From: Gammaproteobacteria bacterium
GTDB lineage: Bacteria; Pseudomonadota; Gammaproteobacteria; Arenicellales; Poriferihabitantaceae
DNA length: 64,000 bases
Direction: 5' to 3'
NCBI GenBank assembly: GCA_030432755.1
Contig: JAUILZ010000018.1
Location: 1-64,000, forward strand
Part shown: positions 19,837-28,845 of the stretch, piece after piece
Numbering within the stretch: position 1 is the stretch's first letter
How the letters are laid out: each line of letters opens with the position of its first letter
Translations under genes and position numbers: made by a program
Notes under the pieces: generated by a model
Databases searched by the model: none
What the model was told of the DNA's origin: nothing
The model's input: the letters and a program-made list of their open reading frames with translations, nothing else

Positions 19837-21006
19837 TCAGTCGCGGCGCAGCTTTTCGTCAAGCGCGATGGGCGTGGGATAGCGCATCACGATATACCAC
19901 GCGGAGACGATGAAGCTGATCATGGTGGCGATCTGCACCATCAGCGAGGCGCTCTCGGAGATCAGCCCGTGGGTGGCGGCGACGAACACCACGAGCAGGG
20001 AAAACTCGCTCATCTGGCCGAGACGAACGCCGGTTTCCCAGGCCAGCTTGTCCGATTCCGACTGCCCCACCAGGGCGAAGCGAAAGACGAGGGGTTTCAG
20101 CAGCAGCAGGCCGCCACCGATGATTACCGCCGGCAGCAGCACGCCCGCGGCGGCGTGGACATCGAAGCCCGCGCCGAGACCGAAGAAGAACATCACCAGG
20201 AAGAAATCGCGCAGCGGCTTCAGGCTCTCGGCGATATGCAGCGCCACCGGGCTGGTGGCGATGGCGATGCCGGCGATGAAGGCGCCGATCTCGTAGGACA
20301 GACCGAAGGTCTCTGATAGCTGGGCAATGGCGAGGCACCAGCCGATGGTGAGCAGGAAGACGTATTCCTGGATCCGGTCGAAGCGCATGAACAGCGGCAT
20401 CAGCACCCATTTCTGACCGAACCAGGCAATCGCGCAGACCGCGGGCAGCGCCACCAGCAGGAGCGCGATGTCGGCGATGGGCACATCGCCCTTGCCGAGC
20501 CCCTGGAGCACCAGCATGGTGACGATGGCGATCAGGTCCTGGAGCAGCAGTACGCTGATGATCACCTCACCGGTGTGGCGATGATGGAGCACGGTGGTGG
20601 GCAGCAGCTTGAGACCGATGATGGTGCTCGAGAACGAGGCGGCGACGCCGATGATGATCACGTCGCCGATGCCGAAGCCGAACAGCCACGCCACCCCGCC
20701 GGCGGCGGCGAAGAACACCGCCGAGCAGATCAGGGTTACCAGGGTGGTTTCCCGTAGCAGGTAGATCAGCTTGCGCGGCGACAGGTTGAGGCCGAGCAGG
20801 AAGAGCAGGAAGATGATGCCGATGCGGGCGATGTCCTGAATCAGTTCAGCGTCGGTGACGAGCTTCAGCCCCCAGGGTCCGAGAATCGCGCCGAGCGCGA
20901 GATAGGCGATCAGCATCGCCTGGCGCAGGTAGAGCGCCACCGTCGCCAGCAGCGCGGCGCCGCTGAAGATCAGGAATATGGAGAAAACGATGCTGTGTTC
21001 GTGCAT
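19837..21006 (-). CDS. Cation:proton antiporter, CPA2/KefB-like membrane domain
   Basis: This protein of about 389 residues has about a dozen hydrophobic helices (for example IIFLLFLLGLNLSPRKLIYL and SFSSTIIGLKLL), the pattern of the Na+/H+ exchanger CPA2 family (KefB/RosB type). It ends after the membrane part without a TrkA-N nucleotide-binding domain, so it is shorter than KefB/KefC. It probably exchanges K+ or Na+ for H+. The start MHEHSIVFSIFL at 21006 fits relatives; a further ATG at 21054 would overlap the start region of moaC. Confidence 0.8.
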   Translation of the reverse strand: MHEHSIVFSIFLIFSGAALLATVALYLRQAMLIAYLALGAILGPWGLKLVTDAELIQDIARIGIIFLLFLLGLNLSPRKLIYLLRETTLVTLICSAVFFAAAGGVAWLFGFGIGDVIIIGVAASFSSTIIGLKLLPTTVLHHRHTGEVIISVLLLQDLIAIVTMLVLQGLGKGDVPIADIALLLVALPAVCAIAWFGQKWVLMPLFMRFDRIQEYVFLLTIGWCLAIAQLSETFGLSYEIGAFIAGIAIATSPVALHIAESLKPLRDFFLVMFFFGLGAGFDVHAAAGVLLPAVIIGGGLLLLKPLVFRFALVGQSESDKLAWETGVRLGQMSEFSLLVVFVAATHGLISESASLMVQIATMISFIVSAWYIVMRYPTPIALDEKLRRD

Positions 21007-21119
21007 GAAAACGATAGGCTGGCGAGCCTTCCTGCGAAGGCGCGGCTTTGGCATTAAAATACCACGAAGCAGCGGCGGCCTTGCCGCGCATCGGCGCCCG
21101 CACGGGCCAAGAGGCGGAC

Positions 21120-21608
21120 ATGAGCAGTGAAAAAAAGTTGACCCACTTCAACACCGACGGCGATGTCCACATGGTGGACGTCGGCGAGAAGGACGTTACC
21201 CGCCGGCGCGCGGTGGCGGAGGGTTGCATCCGCATGGAATCCGCGACCCTGGAGATGATCGCCGCCGGCGACCATGCCAAGGGCGACGTGCTCGCGGTGG
21301 CGCGCATTGCGGGCATCATGGCGGTGAAGAAAACCGCGGAGCTGGTGCCACTCTGCCATCCCCTCATGCTCACCCGCATCGACGTCGACCTTGCGATCGA
21401 GGCGACGGACAACCGCGTGCGCTGCACCGTCGCCACCGAGACCACCGAGCGCACCGGGGTGGAGATGGAGGCGCTCACCGGGGTGCAGGTGGCGCTGCTC
21501 ACGATCTACGACATGTGCAAGGCGGTGGACCGGGGCATGGAGATGGGTGACATCCGCCTGCTGCACAAGTCGGGCGGACGTTCCGGTGAATGGAACCGCG
21601 CCGCCTGA
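21120..21608 (+). CDS. moaC: Cyclic pyranopterin monophosphate synthase MoaC
   Basis: This 162-residue enzyme converts 3',8-cyclo-7,8-dihydro-GTP to cyclic pyranopterin monophosphate in molybdenum cofactor synthesis. Family hallmarks are [36 protein letters not shown] and the C-terminal [15 protein letters not shown]. The ATG at 21120 is preceded by GAGGCGG. It is followed 13 bases later by moeA, so the two form a cofactor operon that would serve molybdoenzymes such as nitrate reductase elsewhere in the genome. Confidence 0.95.
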   Translation: MSSEKKLTHFNTDGDVHMVDVGEKDVTRRRAVAEGCIRMESATLEMIAAGDHAKGDVLAVARIAGIMAVKKTAELVPLCHPLMLTRIDVDLAIEATDNRVRCTVATETTERTGVEMEALTGVQVALLTIYDMCKAVDRGMEMGDIRLLHKSGGRSGEWNRAA

Positions 21609-21621
21609 GCGCTTGTCGACC

Positions 21622-22893
21622 ATGGTGAACCCAGCCAACGTCCTCCCCGCCGGCGACCCGAACTGCGACACCGACCCGGAGTCCATCAGCGCCACGGAGG
21701 CCAATCGCCGGATACTCGACCAGGTCACGCCGGTCACCCAGGTGGAGACCATCGCGCTGCGCTCGGCACTCGGGCGCGTGATAGCGCAAGACGTAAAGAG
21801 CCGGGTGTCGGTGCCGAATCACACCAACTCGGCGATGGATGGTTACGCGCTGAGCGGCGCGGATCTGCCGGCTTCGGGCAGCCGTGAACTGAAGCTCGTG
21901 GGCACGGCATTCGCCGGCGAGCCGCATGAAGGCGCCGTGGCGCGCGGCGAATGCGTACGCATCATGACCGGCGCGGTGATGCCCGAGGGCACCGACACGG
22001 TGGTGATGCAGGAGCGCGTCGCGCTGGACGGCGACAGGGTGGTGGTGGGTGACCGCGAAAAGGCCGGCGCCAACGTGCGCCAGGCCGGCGAGGACCTCGC
22101 CGTAGGCGACGTCGCCATAGCGGGCGGGACCCGCGTGGGGCCCTCTCATCTTGGTCTCGCTGCGTCGCTGGGTTTCTCCGAACTGCCGGTGTTCCGCCGC
22201 CCGCGGGTGGCGTTTTTCTCCAACGGCGACGAGCTGCGCTCGGTGGGCGAGGTCATCGGCACCGGCGAACTGTATGACTCCAATCGCTATACCCTGTACG
22301 CGATGCTTACCGAGGCCGGGGTGGATATCATCGATCTCGGCATCGTGCGCGACGACCCCGCCGCCATACGCCGCGCCTTCGAGGAGGCCGCCGCCTGCGC
22401 CGACATGGTGATCACCTCGGCCGGGGCATCCGTGGGAGACGCGGACTTCGTCCGTGACACCCTGGGCGAACTCGGCGTGGCGACCTTCTGGAAAGTGGCG
22501 ATCAAGCCCGGCCGACCGCTGTCCTTCGGCAGCGTGGGCGATGCCCTGTTCTTCGGCCTGCCCGGCAACCCGGTGGCGGTGATGGTGACGTTCGAACTGT
22601 TCGTGCGCCCCGCGCTGCGGCGGATGTCCGGTGAGCGCGACGTCACCCACCTGCGGATGATGGTGCCCACCCTGACACAGTTGAAGAAGCGCCCGGGTCG
22701 GATGGAATACCAGCGCGGTATCCTCTCCCTCGACGAGCGTGGGCGCACCGTGGTCCGCAGCACCGGGCAACAGGGCTCCGGCATTCTCCATTCCATGAGC
22801 GTCGCCAACTGCTACATCATCCTGGACGACGACTCCACCGGCGCTTCCCCCGGCGACCTGGTGGAAGTGCAGCCCTTCGCCTCCGCCATCTGA
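21622..22893 (+). CDS. moeA: Molybdopterin molybdenumtransferase MoeA
   Basis: This 423-residue MoeA inserts molybdate into adenylylated molybdopterin. The N-terminal part shows VPNHTNSAMDGYALSG and VRIMTGAVMPEGTDTVVMQE. The MogA-like domain has FSNGDELRSVG, TGELYDSNRY and VITSAGASVGDADFVRD. The C-terminal part has FGLPGNPVAVMVTFELFVRP. All are family-typical. It starts 13 bases after moaC and is followed within 8 bases by a methyltransferase gene, likely on one transcript. Confidence 0.95.
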   Translation: MVNPANVLPAGDPNCDTDPESISATEANRRILDQVTPVTQVETIALRSALGRVIAQDVKSRVSVPNHTNSAMDGYALSGADLPASGSRELKLVGTAFAGEPHEGAVARGECVRIMTGAVMPEGTDTVVMQERVALDGDRVVVGDREKAGANVRQAGEDLAVGDVAIAGGTRVGPSHLGLAASLGFSELPVFRRPRVAFFSNGDELRSVGEVIGTGELYDSNRYTLYAMLTEAGVDIIDLGIVRDDPAAIRRAFEEAAACADMVITSAGASVGDADFVRDTLGELGVATFWKVAIKPGRPLSFGSVGDALFFGLPGNPVAVMVTFELFVRPALRRMSGERDVTHLRMMVPTLTQLKKRPGRMEYQRGILSLDERGRTVVRSTGQQGSGILHSMSVANCYIILDDDSTGASPGDLVEVQPFASAI

Positions 22894-22900
22894 GCGCGCC

Positions 22901-23446
22901 GTGCGCGCGGACATCGAGCGCTGGAACCGCAAGTTCGCGGATGCGCGTCCCGTGGATGCGCCGGCCGGCGAGGCGGAACTCGTCGCCGTTGCCGGCAACC
23001 TGCCCGCCGGTGGCCTCGCACTGGAACTCGCCTGCGGACGCGGCGCAGGCGCGCTCTGGCTCGCCACCCTGGGCTACGACGTGGTCGCGCTCGACGGATC
23101 GATCAATGCGCTACGGGTTTGTGCCGACGCAGCGAGGCGCGAAGCGCTGCCGGTCTTCCCCGTGGTCATGGATCTCGATCACGCGGTGCTGCCAGAAGGG
23201 CGCTTCCGAATGATCTCGATTGTGCGCTACCTGAACCGCACGCTGTTTCCCACCTTGTCGGACGCACTCGCGCCCGGTGGCATGCTGTTCTGCAAGACCT
23301 TCAACCGGCGCCATCTCGAGGCGCAGCCGCGTTTCAACCCGGACTACCTGCTGCAGGACGGCGAGCTGCCCGGGCTGTTTCCCGGGCTGACCGAGATCGC
23401 GAGCGGCAATTCCGGCGGCGCGTCCTGGTTCCTGGGCCGTTTTTAG
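22901..23446 (+). CDS. Class I SAM-dependent methyltransferase
   Basis: This short (181-residue) protein uses a GTG start. It shows the SAM-binding glycine motif ALELACGRGAGALWLATLGY followed by acidic VVALDGS, and later RYLNRTLFPTLSDALAPGGM. It resembles TehB-like small methyltransferases; the substrate is unknown. It is the last gene of the moaC-moeA run. A 141-bp structured repeat begins 11 bases after its stop codon and would be transcribed as its 3' untranslated region. Confidence 0.75.
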   Translation: MRADIERWNRKFADARPVDAPAGEAELVAVAGNLPAGGLALELACGRGAGALWLATLGYDVVALDGSINALRVCADAARREALPVFPVVMDLDHAVLPEGRFRMISIVRYLNRTLFPTLSDALAPGGMLFCKTFNRRHLEAQPRFNPDYLLQDGELPGLFPGLTEIASGNSGGASWFLGRF

Positions 23447-23457
23447 TAATAGCCGTT

Positions 23458-23598
23458 AAACCCTCGGCAAAATCAACCGAACGCGGGCGAGACGAGGCGG
23501 ATCGAGCCGAAAGAGCGGAATGTACATCAAGTACATGAGCATCTTGAGGTTTGATCCAACGAAGTATCGCCAAGTGCAGGTCATTTTGCCGAGGGTTT
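23458..23598 (+). repeat. 141-bp structured intergenic repeat, copy A
   Basis: Bounded by a perfect 16-bp inverted repeat (AAACCCTCGGCAAAAT at 23458-23473 and its complement at 23583-23598). Inside are nested stems: 23486-23490 with 23567-23571, 23499-23514 with 23542-23557, and a terminal hairpin ATGTAC-ATCAA-GTACAT at 23520-23536. A second copy of identical length lies at 55656-55796 and aligns without gaps. It sits between convergent genes, with its last base in the stop codon of the deacetylase-like gene. It may be a structured RNA, a bidirectional terminator or a MITE-like element. Confidence 0.85.
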
Positions 23599-24530
23599 CA
23601 GTGGTATTCGGCCATTGCCTTGATATGTGCCGCGGCGCTGCGTCCCAGCGAGGAGAGATCGTAGCCACCCTCGAGGCAGGACACCATCCGCTGCCCGCAG
23701 CATTCACTGGCGATGCGGCACAACTCGGTGGTGATCCAGGCATAGTCGGCCTCCACCAGGTTGAAATCCCCCATGTCGTCCTCGAGATGCGAGTCGAAGC
23801 CGGCGGAGATCATTACGAGTCCCGGCGCGAAGTCGCGCAGGGCGGGTAGCCAGCGTTCGCTCACCGCGGCGCGCCATTCCCGCGACCCCGTTCCCGCGGG
23901 CAGTGGCAGGTTGAGTACGTTCGGCAGATCGGTGTCGGCGCCGTTGAACGGGTAGAAGGGATGCTGGAACGAAGAGCACAGCAGCACCCGCTCATCACCG
24001 CCAAAGATGTTTTCAGTGCCGTCGCCGTGGTGGACGTCGAAGTCGACGATGGCGATCCGGTTCATGTCGTGCTCCGCCATGGCATGGGCGGCGCCTACTG
24101 CGACATTGTTGAACAGGCAGAAACCCGCGGCATTGTCGCGCCCCGCGTGATGCCCGGGCGGGCGCACCGCGCAGAAGGCCTGGGAATGGGCCCCGCCGAA
24201 GACCAGGTCGACTCCCATGACCGCCGCGCCGGCGGCATGCAGCGCCGCTTCCAGGCTGTGCCGGGTCATGGCGGTGTCGCCGTCCAGTGTCGCCACGCCA
24301 TCACCCTCCGGCGATGCGCCGAACACCCGCTCGACGTGACCCGCCCCGTGGACCCTGAGCAGGTGCTCCCGGCGCGCCGGCGCGGCGTCGTAATGGCGTA
24401 TCAGCCAGTCCACGCCGGAAGCGATCAACTGGTTGTTGATGGCGTCGAGGCGCTCCGGGGACTCGGGGTGATGCGGAAAGCCGTTGTCATGCAACGAACA
24501 GCTCGGATGGCTGATGACGGCGACTGTCAT
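23598..24530 (-). CDS. Histone-deacetylase-family (AcuC/acetylpolyamine-like) hydrolase
   Basis: This 310-residue zinc amidohydrolase has all core motifs: FPHHPESPERL, RPPGHHA (catalytic His pair), NNVAVGA, VDFDVHHGDGT (zinc Asp and His), SAGFDSH (second zinc Asp) and LEGGYD (tyrosine). It is expected to remove acetyl groups from protein lysine or polyamine side chains. It diverges from a Pat-like acetyltransferase gene 95 bases away, suggesting a matched acetylation/deacetylation pair. The protein is full length and the start at 24530 is the only good ATG. Confidence 0.9.
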   Translation of the reverse strand: MTVAVISHPSCSLHDNGFPHHPESPERLDAINNQLIASGVDWLIRHYDAAPARREHLLRVHGAGHVERVFGASPEGDGVATLDGDTAMTRHSLEAALHAAGAAVMGVDLVFGGAHSQAFCAVRPPGHHAGRDNAAGFCLFNNVAVGAAHAMAEHDMNRIAIVDFDVHHGDGTENIFGGDERVLLCSSFQHPFYPFNGADTDLPNVLNLPLPAGTGSREWRAAVSERWLPALRDFAPGLVMISAGFDSHLEDDMGDFNLVEADYAWITTELCRIASECCGQRMVSCLEGGYDLSSLGRSAAAHIKAMAEYH

Positions 24531-24625
24531 GTATTACGGGAAGGGTTTTCGTAGAATAGTTTGCGCGCGCCGCGCTCATGCGAGCCGGCGCATTCAATTT
24601 ATCATAGTGTCACATTGGTTTCGGC

Positions 24626-27328
24626 ATGGGTCTTCACTATCTGAACCGCCTGTTCTCGCCGCGGTCCGTGGCGGTGTTCGGCGCCAGCGAGAAATCGCAG
24701 GCGGTGGGCACGCTGGTGTTCCGCAACCTGCGGCAGGGTGGTTTCAAGGGCGAGGTCTATCCGATCAATCCGGCCCACAAGCGCATCCAGGGAGAGACCG
24801 CGTGGGGCGACCTGGCGGCGCTCGGAAAGCCCGTGGACCTTGCGGTGATCGCCACTCCCGCGCGCACGGTGCCGGACATCATGGTCCAGTGTGGTGAGCA
24901 CGGCGTGCGCGGCGCGGTGGTGATGTCCGCCGGCTTCAGCGAGAGCGGCGCGGGTGGCCGGCGCCTAGAACGGGAGGTGCTCGACATCGCGCGCGAGCAC
25001 AATATCCAGGTCATCGGCCCCAACTGCCTCGGCATCATGCGGCCCTCGGCCGGCCTCAATGCGACCTTCAGCCACAACCAGGCTCTCGCGGGCAGGGTGG
25101 CGCTGGTGTCCCAGTCCGGCGCCATCTGCACCGCGGTACTCGACTGGGCCGCCGACCGGGGCATTGGATTCTCCACCGTTGCCACCCTCGGCGATGCCGC
25201 CGACGTGGGCTTCGGCGACGTGCTGGACTTTCTCGCCCTCGACCACGAGACGGACAGCATCCTGCTTTATATCGAGGGTATCCGTAATGCGCGCAGCTTC
25301 ATGAGCGGACTGCGGAGCGCGTCACGCATGAAGCCCGTGGTGGTGCTCAAGTCGGGTCGTTTCGAGGAGGGTTCGCGCGCCGCCACCTCCCATACCGGCG
25401 CCATCGTCGGCGGCGACGACGCGTTCAACGCGGCGCTCGAACGCGCCGGGGTGGTGCGCGCCCATACCGTCACGCAGTTGTTCTCCGCGGTGGAGATTCT
25501 CGACTCCGGAATTCGCGTCGCCAACGACCGCCTGTGCATCGTCACCAATGGCGGCGGCCCGGGTGTGATGGCGACGGACCGGGCAGTGGAGATAAAGCTT
25601 CGCATGGCGACCCTCTCCGACGACACCCGCGCCGCGCTGGACGCGGTCCTGCCGGCGTCCTGGTCGCATGGCAACCCGGTGGACATCATCGGCGACGCCA
25701 CGCCGGAGCGCTACGAGGCCGCGCTGCGCGCCTGTATCGGCGATACGGACATCGACGGCATCCTGGTCATGCTGACCCCCCAGGCAATGACCGACCCGCT
25801 GGGCGCTGCCCAGGCAGTGGTGAATGTCGCGCGAGACACCAGCAAGCCGATCCTGGCCTGCTGGATGGGTGAGAGCCAGGTGGCGGCGGGGCGCAGACTG
25901 CTGGACGAGCACGACATCCCCCATTTCAGCGCGCCGGAATCCGCGGTGGAGGCCTTCGCCTGCCTCGCCCGATACCGCAGCAACCAGGAAATGCTGATGC
26001 AGGTGCCGGCATCGGTGGAAGCCCGGCCCGCGGCGCCGGACGTGGATGGCGCGCGCCTGATCCTGCAAGGCGTTCTCGCCGAGGGTAGGCGTAACCTGTC
26101 CACTACCGAGTCGCGCGCCATCCTTGCCGCGTTTCACATTCCCTCGGTGTCCACCATCCTCGCGCGTGGCGCGTCGGAGGCGCTGGTCACAGCGGAGACG
26201 CTGGGATTCCCGGTGGCGATGAAGATCAGTTCGCCGGATATCGTGCACAAGTCAGAAGTCCGCGGCGTGCGCCTGAATGTTGGCGGCGCGAACCAGGTGC
26301 GCAGCGCATACCAGGAACTGGTGGATTCGGCGCGCGAGTTGCGTCCGAATGCGCGTATCGACGGCGTCACCGTGGAGCGCATGGTGGCCAGCCGCGCGGA
26401 ACGCGAACTGATGATCGGCGTGCTGCGCGATCCGGTATTCGGGCCGGTGATCAGCTTTGGCAGCGGCGGCACCGCGGTGGAGGTGCATCGCGACCGCGCC
26501 GTCGCCCTGCCGCCCCTCAACGACTTCATGGCCCGCAGGACGATCCTGCAGACCCGGGTGGCGCGCGCGCTGGCAAGCTTCCGCGGCCTGGCCGAGGTGA
26601 ACCATGACGCCCTGGTGGACGCGATGCTGCGGGTTTCGGAGATGGTCTGCGAGTTGCCGGAGGTGGTCGAGATGGATATCAACCCGTTGGTGGCGAACGA
26701 GTCGGGAGTGGTCGCGGTAGACGCGCGCTTCGTCGTCGACTATCCGCCCACCGCGCTCAGGCGCTATGACCACATGGCGATCCACCCCTATCCCAACGAC
26801 CTCGTCCGCCAGGTACAGCTGGCCGACGGCGCCAACGTCGTGGTGCGTCCGATCCGGCCTGAAGACGCGGAGATGGAGCAGCGATTCGTGCGCAACCTGT
26901 CGCGTGAATCTCGCTACATGCGCTTCATGCAGGCATTGAGTGAACTGACCCCGACGATGCTGGTGCGCCTGACCCAGATCGACTATGACCGCGAGATGGC
27001 ATTCATCGCCCTGGCTAAGGAGGACGGGCGAGACGAGGAGATCGGCGTCAGCCGCTACGCCATCAACCCCGACGGCAGCAGCTGTGAATTCGCGCTCGTG
27101 GTGGCGGACGCCTGGCAGAACCGCGGCCTCGGTGCGTTGCTGATGCAGACCCTGATTTCAGCCGCCAGGGCGCGCGGCCTCGACACCATCTACGGCGAGG
27201 TGCTGGCGCATAACAACAACATGCTTGGCCTGATGCAACGCCTCGGGTTTTCCTTGAGGAAGAGCACCGAGGACCAGGGCATCATGGTGGTCACCATGTC
27301 CCTCGATTCAGGCGGCCGTCCGGGCTGA
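24626..27328 (+). CDS. Pat-like acyl-CoA synthetase / GNAT protein acetyltransferase fusion
   Basis: This 900-residue protein has the domain order of E. coli PatZ and Salmonella Pat. There is a CoA-binding Rossmann domain (VAVFGASEKSQAVGTLVFRN), succinyl-CoA-ligase-like domains, an ATP-grasp domain (FPVAMKISSPDIVHKSEVRG) and a C-terminal GNAT domain (about 735-895; QNRGLGALLMQTLI). PatZ-type proteins acetylate lysines, including acetyl-CoA synthetase. Here the phosphohistidine position of ADP-forming acyl-CoA synthetases is kept (His256 in TSHTGAIVGG), whereas Salmonella Pat is reported to lack it. The protein might therefore also make acyl-CoA. It is divergent from a deacetylase-like gene. 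Confidence 0.88.
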   Translation: MGLHYLNRLFSPRSVAVFGASEKSQAVGTLVFRNLRQGGFKGEVYPINPAHKRIQGETAWGDLAALGKPVDLAVIATPARTVPDIMVQCGEHGVRGAVVMSAGFSESGAGGRRLEREVLDIAREHNIQVIGPNCLGIMRPSAGLNATFSHNQALAGRVALVSQSGAICTAVLDWAADRGIGFSTVATLGDAADVGFGDVLDFLALDHETDSILLYIEGIRNARSFMSGLRSASRMKPVVVLKSGRFEEGSRAATSHTGAIVGGDDAFNAALERAGVVRAHTVTQLFSAVEILDSGIRVANDRLCIVTNGGGPGVMATDRAVEIKLRMATLSDDTRAALDAVLPASWSHGNPVDIIGDATPERYEAALRACIGDTDIDGILVMLTPQAMTDPLGAAQAVVNVARDTSKPILACWMGESQVAAGRRLLDEHDIPHFSAPESAVEAFACLARYRSNQEMLMQVPASVEARPAAPDVDGARLILQGVLAEGRRNLSTTESRAILAAFHIPSVSTILARGASEALVTAETLGFPVAMKISSPDIVHKSEVRGVRLNVGGANQVRSAYQELVDSARELRPNARIDGVTVERMVASRAERELMIGVLRDPVFGPVISFGSGGTAVEVHRDRAVALPPLNDFMARRTILQTRVARALASFRGLAEVNHDALVDAMLRVSEMVCELPEVVEMDINPLVANESGVVAVDARFVVDYPPTALRRYDHMAIHPYPNDLVRQVQLADGANVVVRPIRPEDAEMEQRFVRNLSRESRYMRFMQALSELTPTMLVRLTQIDYDREMAFIALAKEDGRDEEIGVSRYAINPDGSSCEFALVVADAWQNRGLGALLMQTLISAARARGLDTIYGEVLAHNNNMLGLMQRLGFSLRKSTEDQGIMVVTMSLDSGGRPG

Positions 27329-27366
27329 CAGGCTCGCGGGCCACGGCCGCGCGAAATCCAGGCGCG

Positions 27367-28029
27367 TCAGTTGCTGGTGTTGCCGCTCGTGGACTCGACG
27401 CTCTTCTCGATCACCTCGGCATTGTTGCCATCGCCTTCGAGTGCGTCGGATACCGCGGAGCCCACCTGGTCGGCCTTTTCCATGGTGTAGTCTGCGGCTT
27501 TCGCGGACGCTTCCTTCGTCGCGTCCCAGGCCTTCTTCGATCCCTCGGCTACGGCCGCGGAACCCTCTTTCGTGGCTTCCTTTGTCGCGTCCCAGGCCTT
27601 TTTCGAGCCTTCGGCTACCGCGGCGGCCCCTTCCTTGGTGACTTCCTTGGTGGCGCCCCAGGCCTTTTTCGATCCCTCGGCGACCGCCTCGGCTCCTTCC
27701 TTCGAGGCTTCCTTGGTGGCATCCCAGGCCTTCTTCGAGCCATCGGCAACGGCTTCGGCGCCGGAGGACACCATGTCAGCGCCCTTGGCGGCGCCTTTCT
27801 TGGTCGCTTCCAGGGCGCGCGTACCCTGGACCTTGGAATATTCCGCGGCGCTGCCGGCGGCTGCCTTTGTCTGCTGCTTTGTCTGGCCCCAGAGCTTGTC
27901 GGCCTTCTCCGCCTTGGTGGGCTGGGTGGTCGTGACATTCTCGGCGAAAGCGGGTGCCCCGGCGCCGGCCAGGCAGAGCACGGAGGCGAATGCGATAGCG
28001 GATCGTAACGGTGCGTTGTTCACTTTCAT
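27367..28029 (-). CDS. Exported LEA-like protein with 22-residue repeats
   Basis: This 220-residue protein has a signal peptide cut near AFA|EN (29/30). The mature part is Ala/Lys/Glu-rich and predicted helical. From residue 98 it carries a repeat of exactly 22 residues (starting at 98, 120, 142 and 164, unit beginning SKKAWDATKEA and ending AVAEG). The period is twice 11, as in group 3 LEA proteins and other amphipathic desiccation-related helices. Role in the periplasm is unknown; membrane or protein protection is an inference. Divergent from the SDR gene with 56 bases between. Confidence 0.75.
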   Translation of the reverse strand: MKVNNAPLRSAIAFASVLCLAGAGAPAFAENVTTTQPTKAEKADKLWGQTKQQTKAAAGSAAEYSKVQGTRALEATKKGAAKGADMVSSGAEAVADGSKKAWDATKEASKEGAEAVAEGSKKAWGATKEVTKEGAAAVAEGSKKAWDATKEATKEGSAAVAEGSKKAWDATKEASAKAADYTMEKADQVGSAVSDALEGDGNNAEVIEKSVESTSGNTSN

Positions 28030-28085
28030 GGATGACCAGTGCTATAAGCGGACGGGTATTATTGCAATTTGGGCATGAATTTCAC

Positions 28086-28844
28086 ATGAATACGGGAGGC
28101 GCTCAGGGGGTTCTGGTGGTGACCGGCGGCAGCCGAGGCATCGGCGAGGCCGTATCCCGCCTGGCGGCCGATCGCGGCTACCAGGTGGTGATGAATTTCC
28201 GCTCGGATCGCGCGCGGGCCGAGCTGGTCGCGGCGGATATCGGCAGCCGGGGCGGCTCAGTCCATTCGGTGCAGGGCGATGTTTCTTCGGAGGCCGACGT
28301 CGTCGCGCTGTTCGAGATCGCTGCCGGGCTGGGAGAAATCGCCGGACTGGTCAACAACGCCGGCATCCTCGAGCAGCAGATGGACCTAGTGGACATGACC
28401 CCGGAACGCTTCGACCGGGTGTTCGCGGTCAACGTGCGCGGCAGTTTTCTCTGCGCCCGGGAGGCGATACGGCGCATGGCACGCAGCCGCGGCGGGGGCG
28501 GCGGCGCCATCGTCAACGTGTCCTCCGCCGCGGCGCGCATCGGTTCGCCCCACGAGTACATCGACTACGCCGCCTCCAAGGGCGCCATCGATACCCTGAC
28601 TCTCGGGCTGTCGAAGGAGGTCGCCGTGGAGGGCATTCGCGTGAACGCGGTGCGCCCCGGCATCATCGAGACCGAAATCCACGCGAGCGGAGGAGATCCC
28701 GGCCGTATCGAGCGAATCGCGCCGATGGTGCCGATGCAGCGCGCGGGCACCGCCGACGAGGTCGCGCAGACCATCCTGTGGCTGCTCTCCGGCGAGGCCT
28801 CCTACCTCACGGGCGCGCTGGTGGACGCCAGCGGGGGGCGCTGA
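28086..28844 (+). CDS. SDR-family oxidoreductase
   Basis: This 252-residue classical short-chain dehydrogenase/reductase has the nucleotide-binding TGGSRGIGEAVSRLAADRG, NNAG at GLVNNAGILEQ, the catalytic Ser in IVNVSSAAARIG, Tyr-Lys in YIDYAASKGAIDTL and the C-terminal YLTGALVDASGG. NFRSDRARAE suggests NADP(H) preference. Substrate unknown. It starts at MNTGGAQGVL (28086) and is followed after one base by the DsbA-like gene. Confidence 0.88.
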   Translation: MNTGGAQGVLVVTGGSRGIGEAVSRLAADRGYQVVMNFRSDRARAELVAADIGSRGGSVHSVQGDVSSEADVVALFEIAAGLGEIAGLVNNAGILEQQMDLVDMTPERFDRVFAVNVRGSFLCAREAIRRMARSRGGGGGAIVNVSSAAARIGSPHEYIDYAASKGAIDTLTLGLSKEVAVEGIRVNAVRPGIIETEIHASGGDPGRIERIAPMVPMQRAGTADEVAQTILWLLSGEASYLTGALVDASGGR

Positions 28845-28845
28845 G

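Noticed and set aside
21499..23067. 522-residue minus-strand open frame opposite moeA
   Set aside because: His- and Gly-rich antisense shadow of moeA and the methyltransferase gene.
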